Below, one piece after another: positions 33,753 through 44,849 of a stretch of 64,000 nt of DNA (position 1 is its first letter; every line of letters begins with the position of its first letter). The notes below the pieces were generated by a model, which saw only the letters and a program-made list of their open reading frames with translations, was not told where the DNA came from and ran no database searches. This DNA comes from Spirogloea muscicola. Taxonomy: Eukaryota > Streptophyta > Zygnematophyceae > Spirogloeales > Spirogloeaceae. The stretch is taken from the NCBI GenBank assembly GCA_009602725.1, contig WELB01000135.1:68797-132796 (forward strand), written 5' to 3'. A program made the translations under genes and the position numbers.

Positions 33753-34572
33753 GTGAATCGGGTTTTGGAAGACATGGTACGGCATTTTGTAAACCCCAGC
33801 CAGACTGACTGGGATAAGTATCTCGCTCCCGCGGAATATGCGGTGAACAATGCCTTTCATGAGTCCACCAAGAACACCCCTTTCTTCCTTAACTACGGTC
33901 AGCATCCCCGAGCACCTTTACAGGTGGGGAGGCCGGAACGTGTGCCGGGGCCGCAACAACCTTTACCGGTCACCTCCTGGAAGCTCAGCGGAGGGCTAGG
34001 CAATGCTTGGAGATTGCCCAGCAACGGCAAGGAGTATGCTGATCGACGTCGTTGAGATATTTCCTTCGACGTGGGTGCTCAAGTGCTCTTGAGCACAAAG
34101 CACCTCTTCATGCGTACTGTCGGCACGCCTAAGTTGCTGCCAAAGTGGGTTGGACCCTTTCGTGTAGTGCGCCGTATCGGGCCGGTCGCATACGAGCTGG
34201 AAACACCTGTACACTGGAAAATCCACAAGGTCTTCCACGTGTCCCAGGTCGAACCATTCCATTCTGATGGTCGTGTCCAACCGCCCCACCTTCCCTCGTC
34301 GTTGCCAATGAGGAAGAATTCCAGGTGGAGGAGATCTTGTCTCACCGAGACAAATTCCGTGGGCGACATAAGTCCCGAGAGTATCTTGTAAAGTGGCTCG
34401 GTCATGGACCTGAGCACAATACATGGGAACCGGCGGCCAATCTTGCCCATTGTCGCGCCGTTCTCCGTAAGTATCTTGCCAAGGGGCATTCCCCTTTGCG
34501 TCGTAGTACCGTCGAACTTAACTTCTTCGGGACCGTAATGTCATGTCCTTGTTCCCGAGGACGTGAACATCT
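33753..34572 (+). pseudogene. Integrase C-terminus and chromodomain, tandem copy 1
   Basis: A frame from 33753 with the third catalytic region ('NPSQTDWDKYLAPAEYAVNN'), then, after frameshifts, 'LPKWVGPFRVVRRIGPVAYE', 'KVFHVSQVEPFHSDGRV' and a chromodomain ('EEILSHRDK', 'REYLVKWLGHGPEHNTWEPA', about 34322-34440). A C-terminal chromodomain is the hallmark of chromoviruses and is thought to guide integration to modified chromatin. Confidence 0.88.
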
Positions 34573-34585
34573 AAGTGGGGAGGAA
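34573..34585 (+). promoter_or_regulatory. Polypurine tract
   Basis: AAGTGGGGAGGAA sits directly before the LTR TG at 34586, the expected plus-strand primer site of copy 1. Confidence 0.85.
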
Positions 34586-35474
34586 TGTAACGTCCCCGCC
34601 GTTACGGGACGCTTAACTCCGAGTTAAGCGCTACCGTGTAACCAACTGACGCGCACGTGCCTGACGCGTGCGACGCGCATATGACGCGCGAGTGACCCGC
34701 GCGAGGTGACGCGCGGTGTGACGCGCCTGTCAGCGATGTGACGCACAGGCGCGCCGCCTCCAGCAGAGGTGGCGAATCCCGGAGAGAAGCTCGTTGGCAT
34801 ATTCCGGTATCTGCCGACACACCCGTAATGACGTGTATGTGACACGTGTGGCGCGCCCGTGACGCCGCGCCACACCCGTGACGCACTGGCGGCGCCGCAG
34901 TCAGAGCGGCGCCGCCCGGCGGCGCCGCAGGCTGGCCGCCGTTGGCCGCCATTGGTCGCCACTGGCCGCCACTTCCAGTAAGGAAGCCGCGTGGCCTTGC
35001 CACGTACTAGATTCCCCTTGTCGGGCCCGCCTTCCCGAGGTGGGCCCTGAGACGAACCTCCCAGAGACCCCTGGGGAGGGTGGCACGTGAGGCACCACAA
35101 GTAGGGCTGAGAGCAGACTCGGGTAAATCGGTCAATCTCAGTGAAGCCCGCGAGAGAGAGAGGCGCAGCCCTGCTGCCGCCTGCTGCCGCAGCCCGCCGA
35201 CGCAGCCCTGCTGCTGCCTGCTGCCGCAGCCCGTCGCCGCATCCCGTCGTGGCGGATCTTCATCGGCTCTCTGTGAGTAAGACTGTGACTGCAGTCGCTG
35301 GCCCGCACTTGAGAGGTGAGCTGCTGACTGTCGGCAGCATCTCAGGTCAAGACTTCCGCTGTGTGATACACGTGGTGCTTCGCTGTGCTGGGGGTTTGTC
35401 TCAAACCCCAATGACCAAACTCAATCAGGACATAACTGACCCTCGACCGTGTCTTAAGGGTCAGGAATGCTTCA
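34586..35474 (+). repeat. LTR-A, shared middle LTR of the tandem
   Basis: 889 bp. A polypurine tract precedes it and a primer-binding site follows it, so it serves as the 3' LTR of copy 1 and the 5' LTR of copy 2. It closely matches 28059-28948, with scattered substitutions and a small deletion near 34780. Confidence 0.94.
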
Positions 35475-35475
35475 C

Positions 35476-35487
35476 TGGTATCAGAGG
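35476..35487 (+). promoter_or_regulatory. Primer-binding site, tandem copy 2
   Basis: TGGTATCAGAGG two bases after the middle LTR. Confidence 0.93.
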
Positions 35488-36024
35488 CGTCCTTGCATCT
35501 GACTAGCCTCGTCATACGGCTGCAGTGCAAGGTTCCTTCTGCTGTGCTGGTACTGATTAGTCCTGTGTGACTTGAGTTCTCGTGCCAGAGTGTATCCGTG
35601 GGTCTGCATCGCCGGGTCGACTGGTGCTGTCCATCCTATCGCCCGCTGCATCCACGTGACCGGGGTCGGCAATGGCGGCAGATCCTCCACCACCCCGGCA
35701 GAAAGCCGTAGTGCCAGGTCAGTATCTTGCTGCGTAACCTTCTGCGGTCGGCGGATTGCCTGCCGTGTGGCAAGGAGTTGAAACCGACCGCCGCTGGGCG
35801 GCGAAGTCTGACAGTCTGCCAGAGGCTGGTCCGTACTCCAGTCCTGGTCCCTCCCTCAGTTGCTCGTACGGCTCGCGATCTGGGGGAATACTTGGTGCGC
35901 TGCCATGCTTGCTTTGCTCTTCCGGGGCCCCGGCCTAGCTGAGTATCATCGTGGTAGTATCGTCTCAGCCGTTGTTCCCTACGCTAGCCGCTGACTTGAT
36001 CTCTCAGTGTGTTGGCGTAAAGGA
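35488..36024 (+). other. 5' leader, tandem copy 2
   Basis: A 0.54-kb leader nearly identical to that of copy 1 (for example GTCAGTATCTTGC against GTCAGTACTTTGC). No gene is seen. Confidence 0.75.
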
Positions 36025-37130
36025 ATGGAGTCGGAGGAGTCGAGTGCACGACCCAACCCTCCTCCGCGAACCGTACCTCCTCCTGGAGTTGAGGACGTCG
36101 TCGATGACCTAGCGCAGCTCCGCACGCCTGGCCCGGAGGGGCTGACCTCTGAAGAAGCGCGGCGCCTTGAGCGCCTAAAGGAGCAGCTGAAGACTGCTGT
36201 TCCCGGTGGGGAGGCACTGGCCAATCTGCTGTGCGCCGAAGTTCGAACCCTGATCGCCCGGATGTGTGCGGGCGAAGAACGGATTCAACGCCTCAAGGCG
36301 AGAGTCAGCCATGGCGCTCGGCTGGGCCGTGCCCAGCCATGTCAGCCTGCTAAATTCAGCGGGCAGGGCAGTCTTGCAGCTTGGTTGCGCGACATGCAGG
36401 CGTGGTTCGCTCTGTGCGAGGCGCCTCCGACATCGCACGTCGGGAGCGCTGCCATGTACCTGACCTGCCACGTAGTGGGAATCGGTAAAGTTGTCCTCAA
36501 CCCCCGGTGTTTTCAACACGTGGGACTTCTTCACAAGGTCATTGACGTCAATGTACGGAGAGGTTCATGCAGAGCTGAAGGCACGAAACGAGCTTGACGC
36601 CATTCGCATGCGCGGGGATGACTTTGAGGACTATGTGAGAAGGTTTCACATGCTCCTGGTCAAGTGTGGGTCAATGGACGCCAGAGACCAGGTTCAGCGC
36701 TTCAAAGCTGGTCTGCCCCCGCACATAGCGGCGCTGTCGCAGGTTGACAAAACGACTTTTCAACCTGTAACAAGCTTGGAGAAGCTTATGGAGCAAGCTC
36801 GTCAGTCATACTCGTTGTACCCCCACTCGCAAGCGCTTCCTCTGTGAGGAAGATGGCGACAAAGCGGGGCCTTCAACTGCAAAGCGGTTCAAGCCGAAGT
36901 CCGGCCTCAAGCCAAGTGGTAAGCCTGGGCCATCAGCAAAGTCGGCGCCAGCCAAGGCTCTAGCGAAGTTCGTCCCAGAGGGGGACAGAGCCTGCTTCAG
37001 GTGCGGTGAGAAGGGGCACCGGATTCGAGACTGCCTGCAGCCTCCCAAGTCCCAACCCACCAAGCCGGCATCGACCCGCCCGAAGGGCTACAAGGATAAG
37101 GGTAAAGGCAAAGGTGAGTGCCCCTCCCTT
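36025..37130 (+). pseudogene. gag with zinc knuckle, tandem copy 2
   Basis: The ATG at 36025-36027 opens the same Gag as copy 1 ('MESEESSARPNPPP'). An 8-base deletion near 36462-36470 shifts the frame. The capsid-like part ('DDFEDYVRRFHMLLVKCGSM') then reads in a second frame to 36847, and the CCHC knuckle (about 36991-37032, CFRCGEKGHRIRDC) in a third. Copy 2 keeps the C that copy 1 has lost, so the two copies carry different lesions. Confidence 0.87.
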
Positions 37131-37136
37131 TCACCT

Positions 37137-38299
37137 TTGTGGGTGTTTCATCAGCATGATGTGGAAATGCTTTTCAAACGCCTAGGACGAGAGTGTCCGC
37201 TGTCTATTATGCCAGTAGTACGCTCTATGCATGCGCTGAAGTCAGCACTGGTGAACGAAAGTCCCCTTGTTGTGTGGGTTCCTTCCAAGCAGTTGCAGAA
37301 AGCTGCAAGCATGTACTTGAGCTGGATCAGTTTCCATGGTGCTAAAGAACCGGTGTTCTTCATTCTGCCGTGCAGTCGAGGAGTGAACCCTCAACCTCCG
37401 TCGGGGCTGGTGTTGTTGTGTCGCCACGTGGCGAAGCGCCCCCAAGTGAAGTCGGGAGTTGAAGACGTAGTACGCCCCTCAAAGAAACTGTTAGTATATG
37501 TAGCTCGGCAATTTATTCGTACCGTAGTAAGTGCCTCGGCAGTCGCTGCCGCAGCGCCAACAATGATGTTTTTAGGACTGGTAGCCGGTCAGCCGGCCCA
37601 GATCCTTATAGACACAGGGGCCACTGTCTCCTGCGTCAGTACGAATTTTGTGAAAGACAATGCTTCTATCGTAAAGCCTATTTCTGTCTCTCAAGCTACA
37701 TTGGCAAATGGACAAACTGCCGAAGTCTTGGGCTACTGTCGTGTCCCCATACGCATCCAACAGTATAAGACGGTTGTGTCTTGCCTTGTCATTGAGTTGG
37801 CACCGGGCTTTTATGTGATTTTGGGCGACGATTGGCTTTGTTCCACTGCGGCCCAGCTCGACTTTGATGCGCGGACTTGCTCTGGTCAACGCGGTACTCG
37901 TCGTTTTGTGTTGCACAAAGACGTTCCCCGCGCACCACCATCTGTGATGCTTCCTCTATCCAGCTGTCGGCTATACAGTTCAAGAAGCTCCTTCACGCAG
38001 AACCGGCTTCGCCCGTGTATCTGGTGGTGGTAATGAGTGATGAGTCTCCCCCTGACTCAGAAGTAGTGAGTGATGTGGCCTCACATAATCCGGCTCTTGA
38101 CAAGTTGTTGGCAGAATTCTCGGATGTGTTCCCTGATGTATTGCCAGACGGTCTGCCTCCTCATCGAGGCGTGGCTCACACAATTCCATTGGAGCCCGGC
38201 GCTGCGCCGCCGTACCGTCCTATGTATCGACTGAGTCCCACTCGAATTCCGCGAGATGCAATCCCAAGTGCAGGATTTGCTAAGGAAAAGGCATATTGA
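37137..38299 (+). pseudogene. Pre-protease module and protease, tandem copy 2
   Basis: An open frame 37137-38033 holds the pre-protease module ('MPVVRSMHALKSALVNESPL', 'FILPCSRGVNPQPPSG') and the protease ('ILIDTGATVSCVST', active site about 37611-37619). The second block reads 'FYVILGDDWL', with Tyr for the usual Asp. A 1-base loss near 37947 shifts the frame, and a TAG at about 38308 stops the link to RT. Confidence 0.86.
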
Positions 38300-38309
38300 G
38301 CCTTCCTAG

Positions 38310-39911
38310 TCGACGTACGGTGCACCGATCCTATTCGTCAAGAAGAAGGATGGTAGTCTTCGAATGTGCATCGACTATCGAGCTCTAAACAAGCTCACAG
38401 TCAAGAACCGGTATCCGCTGCCGCGAATCGATGATCTGTTCGATCGTCTTGCAGGAGCTAAAGTGTTCAGCTCTCTTGGTTTGCAAAGCGGCTATCACCA
38501 AATACGCATTACCCCTGACGACGTGCCAAAGTCGGCGTTCCGTACGCCAACCGGTCACTTCCAATTTAAGGTGCTCAGCTTTGGCTTGACCAACGCACCT
38601 GCCACATTTCAGGCGGTAATGACAAAGGTCTTTGGCCCCCTACTGTACGATTTCGTACTAGTCTACTTGGATGATATTCTGGTGTTCAGTAAAACGCCGG
38701 AAGATCACGTGCGGCACCTGCTGCAAGTGCTGCAACTGCTCCGTGAAAACAAGTTGTATGCCAAGAAATCCAAGTGTGCCTTTAATCAGCCCGAGCTGAC
38801 ATATCTGGGGCACGTATTGGGCAAAGACGGGGTTCGCGTCGACCCCAAAAAGACTGCTGTAGTAAAGGACTGGCCGGTGATAAAGAATGTGCCAACATTG
38901 CGTTCCTTCTTAGGATTCGCAAATTACTTCCGCAAGTTCCTGCAAGGTTACGGAAGTATGGCAAGACCTCTTACGAAGCTCACTCGTAAGGACGTACCAT
39001 GGGGGTGGCCGTCCGAGTACCAGAAGGCATTCGAGGACATAAAACGGGTCCTGGTTAATCCACCCGTCTTGGCCTTGCCTCGAGAAGGCGTGCCATTTGA
39101 AGTAATCTGTGACGCCTCATTGATCGGTATTGGTGCCGTTCTCTTGCAGGAGGGTCACCCCGTAGCATTTGAGAGTCGCCTGCTTCGTCCGGCAGAGCGC
39201 AACTATACTACGGGGGAGCAAGAGCTCCTTGCTGTTGTGCACGCCTTACGTGTGTGGCGATGCTATCTCGAGGGTGTTGAATTTATGGTCGTAACGGATC
39301 ACTGTCCGTTGACCTACTTTCACACACAACAGCGTTTGAGCAGGCGTCAAACAAGGTGGGCAGAGTTGTTGGCCATATTCAAATTCCAGTGGGTGTACCG
39401 CCCTGGAAGCTTGAATGTCGCGGATCCGGTGAGCCGCAACATTGCAGGGGCTGATGTGGCAGCTGTCTTGCACGCTACAGGTGTTCAGACCGCAGACGTG
39501 CGGCCTACTCGTGGAGCTGCTCGGCAGCCACCCGCCAACCTCTCTGAGCTGTATGTGCGTATTCGCAATGGGTATAGCACCGACCCATGGTTTGCAGATG
39601 CAACCAATACACGCACACTCGTGTCTGACCAAGATTTTTGGTGGCGAGGGGACGCCATTGTGGTTCCTGACTGCAATGCCCTACGTAGTACCATCATGCA
39701 AGAGATGCATGAGCCACCCTATAGTGGTCATTTGGGTATGGGGAAAACAAAGAAAGCTATTCAGCTTCTCTTTTGGTGGCCTGGCTTGAAAGCCCAGGTC
39801 CAGTCTTTTGTGAAGACTTGCGCCACCTGCCAGCGTAGTAAGGCACGCACGCTCTCACAAGCCTGCCGGGTTACTCCAACCCTTGGAGATTTCTCCGCGA
39901 AACTGGTCTGA
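38310..39911 (+). pseudogene. RT, RNase H and integrase N-terminus, tandem copy 2
   Basis: The longest intact pol block in the window (open 38364-39911, 515 codons). RT has '[20 protein letters not shown]' and YLDD at 38664-38675, but Gly replaces Asp in 'FSSLGLQSGYHQ', a position that is Asp in other copies and is the first catalytic Asp of RT. RNase H blocks ('ICDAS', 'GEQELLAVV', 'TDHCPLTYFHTQ') follow, then the integrase zinc region ('HEPPYSGHLGMGKTKKA', 'CATCQRSK'). A stop upstream and a frameshift at about 39850 make it non-functional as a polyprotein. Confidence 0.9.
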
Positions 39912-41050
39912 TGTCAGTGTGGATTTCGTTACCCAACTGCCTAAGACGAAAATAGGCTATGATGCCAGTGTCGTGTTTGTGGATAGTCTAAGTAAAATGG
40001 TGTATTTTGCGCCTACGACCACTAAAGCGTCCGCTCAGGAATATGCTGGTATATTTGTGGACCGTGTGTGGAAACTGCACGGAGTGCCCGAGCGAATCGT
40101 GTCTAATCGCGAACCTCGCTTCACGGGTTACTTCTGGCGAGAAGTGTGCAGGCTTATTGGCACTAAGCAATCCTTATCCACGGCATTTCACTTCCAAACG
40201 GATGGTCAGACCGAACGGATGAATCGGATTTTGGAAGACATGTTACGGCATTTTGTAAACCCCAGCCAGACTGACTGGGATAAGTATCTCGCTCCCGCGG
40301 AATATGCGGTGAACAATGCCTTTCATGAGTCCATCAAGAACACCCCTTTCTTCCTTAACTACGGTGAGCATCCCCGAGCACCTTTACAGGTGGGGAGGCC
40401 GGAACTTGTGCCGGCCGCAACAACCTTTACCGGTCACCTCCTGGAAGCTCAGCAGAGGGCAAGGCAATGCTTGGAGATTGCCCAGCAACGGCAAAAGGAA
40501 TATGCTGATCGACGTCGTCGAGATATCTCCTTCGACGTGGGTGCTCAAGTGCTCTTGAGCACGAAGCACCTCTCCATGCGAACTGTCGGCACGCCTAAGT
40601 TGCTGCCAAAGTGGGTTGGACCCTTTCATGTAGTGCGCCGTATCGGGCCGGTCGCATACGAGCTGGAAACACCTGTACACTGGAAATCCACAAGGTCTTC
40701 CACGTGTCCCAGCTCGAACCAATCCATTCGGATGGTCGTGTCCAACCGCCCCCACTTTCCCTCGTCGTTGCCAACGAGGAAAAATTTCAGGTGGAGGAGA
40801 TCTTGTCTCACCGAGACAAACTCCGTGGGCGACGTAAGTCCCGAGAGTATCTAGTAAAGTGGCTCGGTTGTGGACCTGAGCACAATACATGGGAACCGGC
40901 GGCCAATCTTGCCCATTGTCGCGCCGTTCTCCGTAAGTATCTTGCCAAGGGGCATTTCCCTTTGCGTCGTAGTACCACACACCCCCGTCGAATTTAACTT
41001 CTTCGGATTCGTAGTGTCATGTCCTTGTTCCCGAGGACGTGAATATCTAA
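39883..41050 (+). pseudogene. Integrase core and chromodomain, tandem copy 2
   Basis: The frame 39883-40854 has the first-Asp region ('VSVDFVTQLPKTK') and the third region ('NPSQTDWDKYLAPAEYAVNN'). The second catalytic Asp is Asn ('VSNREPRF' instead of 'VSDRDPRF'), so the DDE triad is broken. A 1-base loss near 40685 moves the chromodomain ('EEILSHRDKLRGRRKSREYL', 'WLGCGPEHNTWEPAAN') to another frame ending at 40997. The polypurine tract has become GTGGGGGGTTCCATT. Confidence 0.88.
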
Positions 41051-41065
41051 GTGGGGGGTTCCATT

Positions 41066-42447
41066 CGTAACGTCCCCGCCGTTACGGGACTCTTAACTCC
41101 GAGTTAAGCGCTACCGTGTAACCTACTGACGCGCACGTGCCTGACGCGTGCAACGCGCATGTGACGCGCGAGTGACCTGCGCGAGGTGACGCGCGGTGTG
41201 ACGCGCCTGTCAGCGATGTGATGCACAGGCGCGCCGCCTCCAGCAGAGGTGGCGAATCCTGGACTTCCGGAGAGGAAGCTCCTCGGCATATTCTGGTATC
41301 TGCCAACACACCCGTAATGACGCCGCGCCACACCCGTGACGCACTGGCGGCGCCGCAAGCCGGCGCCGCAGGCTGGCCGCCATTGGCCGCCACTGGCCGC
41401 CACTTCCAGAAGGAAGCCGCGTGGCCTGGCCACGTACTAGATTCCCCTTGTCGGGCCCGCCTTCCCGAGGTGGGCCCTGAGACGAACCTCCCAGAGACCC
41501 CTGGGGAGGGTGGCACGTGAAGCACTACAAGTAGGGCTGAGAGCAGACTCGGGTAACTCGGTCAATCACAGTGAAGCCCGCGAGAGAGAGGCGCAGCCCT
41601 GCTGCCGCCTGCTGCCGCAGCCCGCCGACGCAGCCCTGCTGCTGCCTGCTGCCGCAGCCCGTCGCCGCATCCCGTCGTGGCGGATCTTCATCGGCTCTCT
41701 GTGAGTAAGACTGTGACTGCAGTCGCTGGCCCGCACTTGAGAGGTGAGCTGCTGACTGTCGGCAGCATCTCAGGCCAAGACTTCTGCTGTGTGATACACG
41801 TGGTGTAGTGAAACAGCCGTCTGGTTAAGCCACATGGCTCTGTTGGCATTACATGACCGACTATTTGGGCCAGGTGCCCTGCCAGCTGTCAGGCTGGCTG
41901 GCCGGTGGCCCGCCCGGGTGCGGACTCCGCCCGTCCGGAAATACCCCTCAAGAATCCGCCCGGCCAAGGGAGGACCTTTGGCCTGCCGCAAGGCGGGCCT
42001 TGGGGCGAACCTGCTCACACCCCTGGAGGGGGGGTGGCACGGGGAAGCACCAAGGAGCCTCAGGGGCAGAGGCTCCACAATCAGTTCGAGCCGAGGAAGC
42101 CTTGGAGCAGCCTTGCCGCTGCTCGCCGCCGCAGCCGCCGCCGCACTGCTCTGCGGGGCCTGCTGCGCCGGCCTGCGCCCAGGAGCTGGAGTCGCCGTCG
42201 AGGCGGCGCCACAGGGCCTGTCTTCCGCTGCGCTATGCGCTAGTGCTTCCTTGTGTAGTGGGTTGGCTCCTAAACCCCTTATGCTCGAATACAATAAGGA
42301 CTCTCTCCCTCTAACTGCGTGTTCAGGGCGAGATTCATTACACGTGGTGCTTCGCTGTGCTGGGGGTTTGTCTCAAAACCCCAATGACCGAACTCAATCA
42401 GGACATAACTGACCCTCGACCGTGTCTTAAGGGTCAGGAATGCTTCA
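41066..42447 (+). repeat. LTR-A, right LTR of the tandem, split by solo LTR-B
   Basis: Its start is mutated (CGTAACG for TGTAACG). It runs to 41803, is interrupted by LTR-B at 41804-42342, and resumes to end GAATGCTTCA at 42447. Without the insertion it is about 0.84 kb. A deletion near 41319 removes the CGTGTATGTGACACGTG segment. The outer TSD GCTAC follows. Confidence 0.92.
41804..42342 (+). mobile_element. Solo LTR-B in LTR-A, TSD CGTGG
   Basis: A 539-bp TGTAGTGAAACAGCC ... GATTCATTACA unit between two CGTGG copies (41799-41803 and 42343-42347). Sister LTRs have the uninterrupted target, for example at 28844-28848. It is the youngest layer at this site. Confidence 0.95.
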
Positions 42448-43428
42448 GCTACCTTGAATGCTTCCAAAGTGCGGGCTGCAGGACTGCGTCCGACTCGTCA
42501 AGCTTCTCAGCTCCCCACGAAAGACCTCTCTGAGCTCTATGTCCGTATCCGTCAAGGGTATGGCACCGACCCGTGGTTTGCTCATGCCGCCAAAGCGAGC
42601 ACCCTCGCTGATGACAAAGGCTTCTTTCTGGTGGCAAGGCGACGCTATTGTGGTCCCGGACTGCAATGCCTTGCGCATTGACATCATGCAGGAGCTGCAT
42701 GATACGCCTTACAGTGGTCATCTGGGAGTGAGCAAAAGCCAAAAGGCTGTGCGACGCCTCATTTGGTGGAAGGGCTTTCCAGCCCAGGTGCGCGCTTTTG
42801 TGGTCAGTTGTGCCACATGCCAGCGTAGTAAGGCAATCTCTGGCAAGCCTGCCGGGATTACTTCAGCCCTTGCAGATTCTGGAGCCGAATTGGTCGGATG
42901 TAAGTGTGTATATAATCACACAATTGCCTAAGACGCGGAACGGCTGTGTTGCATTGTCGTCTTTGTGGATCGCTTGAGTAAAATCGCAGATTTTGCTCCC
43001 ACAATTACGCATGTTCCGGCGAAGGATCTCGCTGGCATCTTGTGGATACGGTGTGGAAGCTGCATGGAGTACCTTAGAGGCTAGTCTCGGACCGCATTCC
43101 TCGCTCTACAGGTCACTTCTGTAAGGAAGTTTGGAAGCTCATTGGCACGAAACAAGCCATGTCCACAGCCGTTCATCCACGAATCGTGATGGCCGGAGCG
43201 AATGAATCGAGTTCTCGAGGACATGTTGAGGCACTTCGTCAACCCCAGCCAGACTGACTGGGATGAGTATTTGGCTCCGGCTGAATTGGCTGTGAATAAT
43301 GCCTATCATGCGTCCACAAAGGCGATTCCATTCTTTCTCAACTATCGTCAGCGTTCCCGAGCTCCACTTCAGGTTGGGAGGCCGGAACGAGTTCCCGCCG
43401 CGGTGGCCTTCACTGGGACCCTCTTGGG
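42448..43428 (+). pseudogene. Older LTR-B element: integrase (resumed)
   Basis: This continues the frame cut at 28058: 'ATLNASKVRAAGLRPTRQ' then 'DLSELYVRIRQGYGTDPWF', parallel to the tandem copies. The zinc region ('LHDTPYSGHLGVSKSQKAV', 'CATCQRSK') lies at about 42690-42840, the decayed core at 42.9-43.2 kb and 'MNRVLEDMLRHFVNPSQTDW' at 43202. Several frameshifts are present, and the second-Asp region reads 'SDRIPRSTGH'. A non-LTR insertion begins at about 43429. Confidence 0.87.
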
Positions 43429-44222
43429 AGAAGAAAGTGCTCGCCCATTGAGGGTAAGTGATGGAAAAGCCAGCCCAAAATTAACAAAGCACGAGAAGGG
43501 GGGCCAGGGGAAGCGCTAAGAGAAACAAGCAACAAAAGAAACAAAGCAGCTACGGATTACTCAGTAACCCCTGCTAAGCAGCCGCATATCAGAGATGCTA
43601 GGCTCCTGGAAGTGGGTCCCCTGGCCAGAGCCCGAGGCAGCAGTGAGGGTTCTGCCGGCACGAAGGTGCAACGCGCAGCCATAGACCTCTGCAGCGAGAC
43701 GGCCAGGCGCATACGGTAGTACACTTGCGCCAGCGACCCGGCAGCAGGAAAGTCCACCGGCTCCCCATGGAAGCGACGGTTAATGGCGTGGCGGGCAAGC
43801 TGGTTGAGCAGCTCGAGCCATCGAGCGCCCAGCGCCCCATGGGTGCCAATTGCTAACGGGAAGAACTCGTCTTCCCGCAGATGGTCGGCGTACTTGAGCT
43901 CTTTAGCCCGAGCGGCGCAGGCGACCGCATACCCAGCCTTGGTGGCACATTGGGCTGAGTGTGAGCGGTCGTATGCGTCGGTGGTCACCACGTCCGAGAG
44001 AAGACGTGGCCCGCCGGCCAGTTGGGTGGCCACCAGGTCTACGCGACGGGCGTCGAGACCGTCGGCCCTTGGCTGGAGCCGCCTGACGCCGGAATGCTCC
44101 GCTGCCACCGAGAAGCCAGCCTCCACCAGGATGCCACGCATCGCATCGCGGAGGCGGTCGTGGGCCGCTGTCCGCTCGCCGCCGTGGGCGCAGCGCACAA
44201 CATGAGCGGCCAGCTCCCCAGA
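43429..44222 (-). mobile_element. 5'-truncated LINE with restriction-like endonuclease domain
   Basis: It interrupts the integrase frame between CCCTCTTGG (43421-43429) and ACTCTTGG (about 44221-44228), a probable short TSD. The minus-strand frame gives 'GILVEAGFSVAAEHSG', 'RRVDLVATQLAGGPRLLSDV', 'YAVACAARAKELKYADHL', 'FFPLAIGTHGALGARWLELL' and 'AGSLAQVYYRMRLAVSLQRS'. The R-x-D-x13/14-D spacing followed by Lys resembles the PD-(D/E)XK endonuclease C-terminal to RT in R2-like LINEs. RT itself is absent. The left end (AAAAGCCAGCCCAAAATTAACAAAG) matches the 3' end seen at 22.8, 27.6 and 59.5 kb. Assignment to the RLE class is by motif only. Confidence 0.72.
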
Positions 44223-44837
44223 CTCTTGGAGGCTCAGAGAAGAGCTCGGCATTTCTTGGAAATTGCCCAGAGTCGCCAGAAGGCTTATGCTGACAAACAT
44301 CGGAAGGACGTGCGTGTCCTTCGATGTTGGTGTGCAAGTGCTGCTGAGCACGAAACACTTATCCTTGCGGGCTGTGGGTACGCGCAAGTTGCTGCCCAAG
44401 TGGGTTGGACCATTTGCAGTAGTACGCCTTGTGGGCAAGGTGTCCTACGAGCTGAAGACGCCGGTGCATGGCAAGGTCCATAACATCTTCCATGTGTCTC
44501 AGCTGAGGGCCTTCCTTTCGGATGGCCGCGTCCAACCGCCCCCACCTCCACTACTGATCGAGGATGATCTTGAGTTTGAGGTGGAAGAGATCTTGTCTCA
44601 CAGGGACAAGCTCCGAGGGCGTAAGACCCGTGAGTATCTGGTGAAGTGGCTCGGGTATGGGCCTGAGCAAAACACGTGGTAGCCTCCGGCCAATTTAGCA
44701 GATTGTCCAGATGCTCTTTGGAGATAGATACCTGGCCAAGGGTGGTAATTCTCCTAGGCTTGGTAGAGGCAGCAGCCGTCGGGCGTCTTAATCCCTGTCG
44801 GCTGTTATCTCGTGGTTCCCGAGGACGTGAACACCAT
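44223..44837 (+). pseudogene. Older LTR-B element: integrase end and chromodomain
   Basis: Open frame 44263-44682: 'LLSTKHLSLRAVGTRKLLPK', 'KVHNIFHVSQLRAFLSDGRV', then a chromodomain 'EFEVEEILSHRDKLRGRKTR', 'YLVKWLGYGPEQNTW' ending at a TAG where related copies continue. The region up to the polypurine tract is untranslated. It differs from LTR-A copies in the insert 'PPPPPLLIEDDLEFEVEE'. Confidence 0.88.
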
Positions 44838-44849
44838 AGTGGGGAGGTA
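44838..44849 (+). promoter_or_regulatory. Polypurine tract of the older LTR-B element
   Basis: AGTGGGGAGGTA directly precedes the LTR TG at 44850. Confidence 0.8.

Larger units (their letters stand above)
28059..42447 (+). mobile_element. Tandem LTR-A chromovirus: 3 LTRs, 2 internal regions
   Basis: Order: LTR 28059-28948, internal copy 1 28949-34585, LTR 34586-35474, internal copy 2 35475-41065, LTR 41066-42447 (with a nested solo LTR-B). GCTAC flanks the whole structure (28054-28058 and 42448-42452), and the middle LTR is shared, with no host DNA on either side. The flanks rejoin into one RNase H-integrase frame of an older chromovirus. LTR-LTR unequal recombination, or integration of a concatemer, would give this structure. 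Confidence 0.93.
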
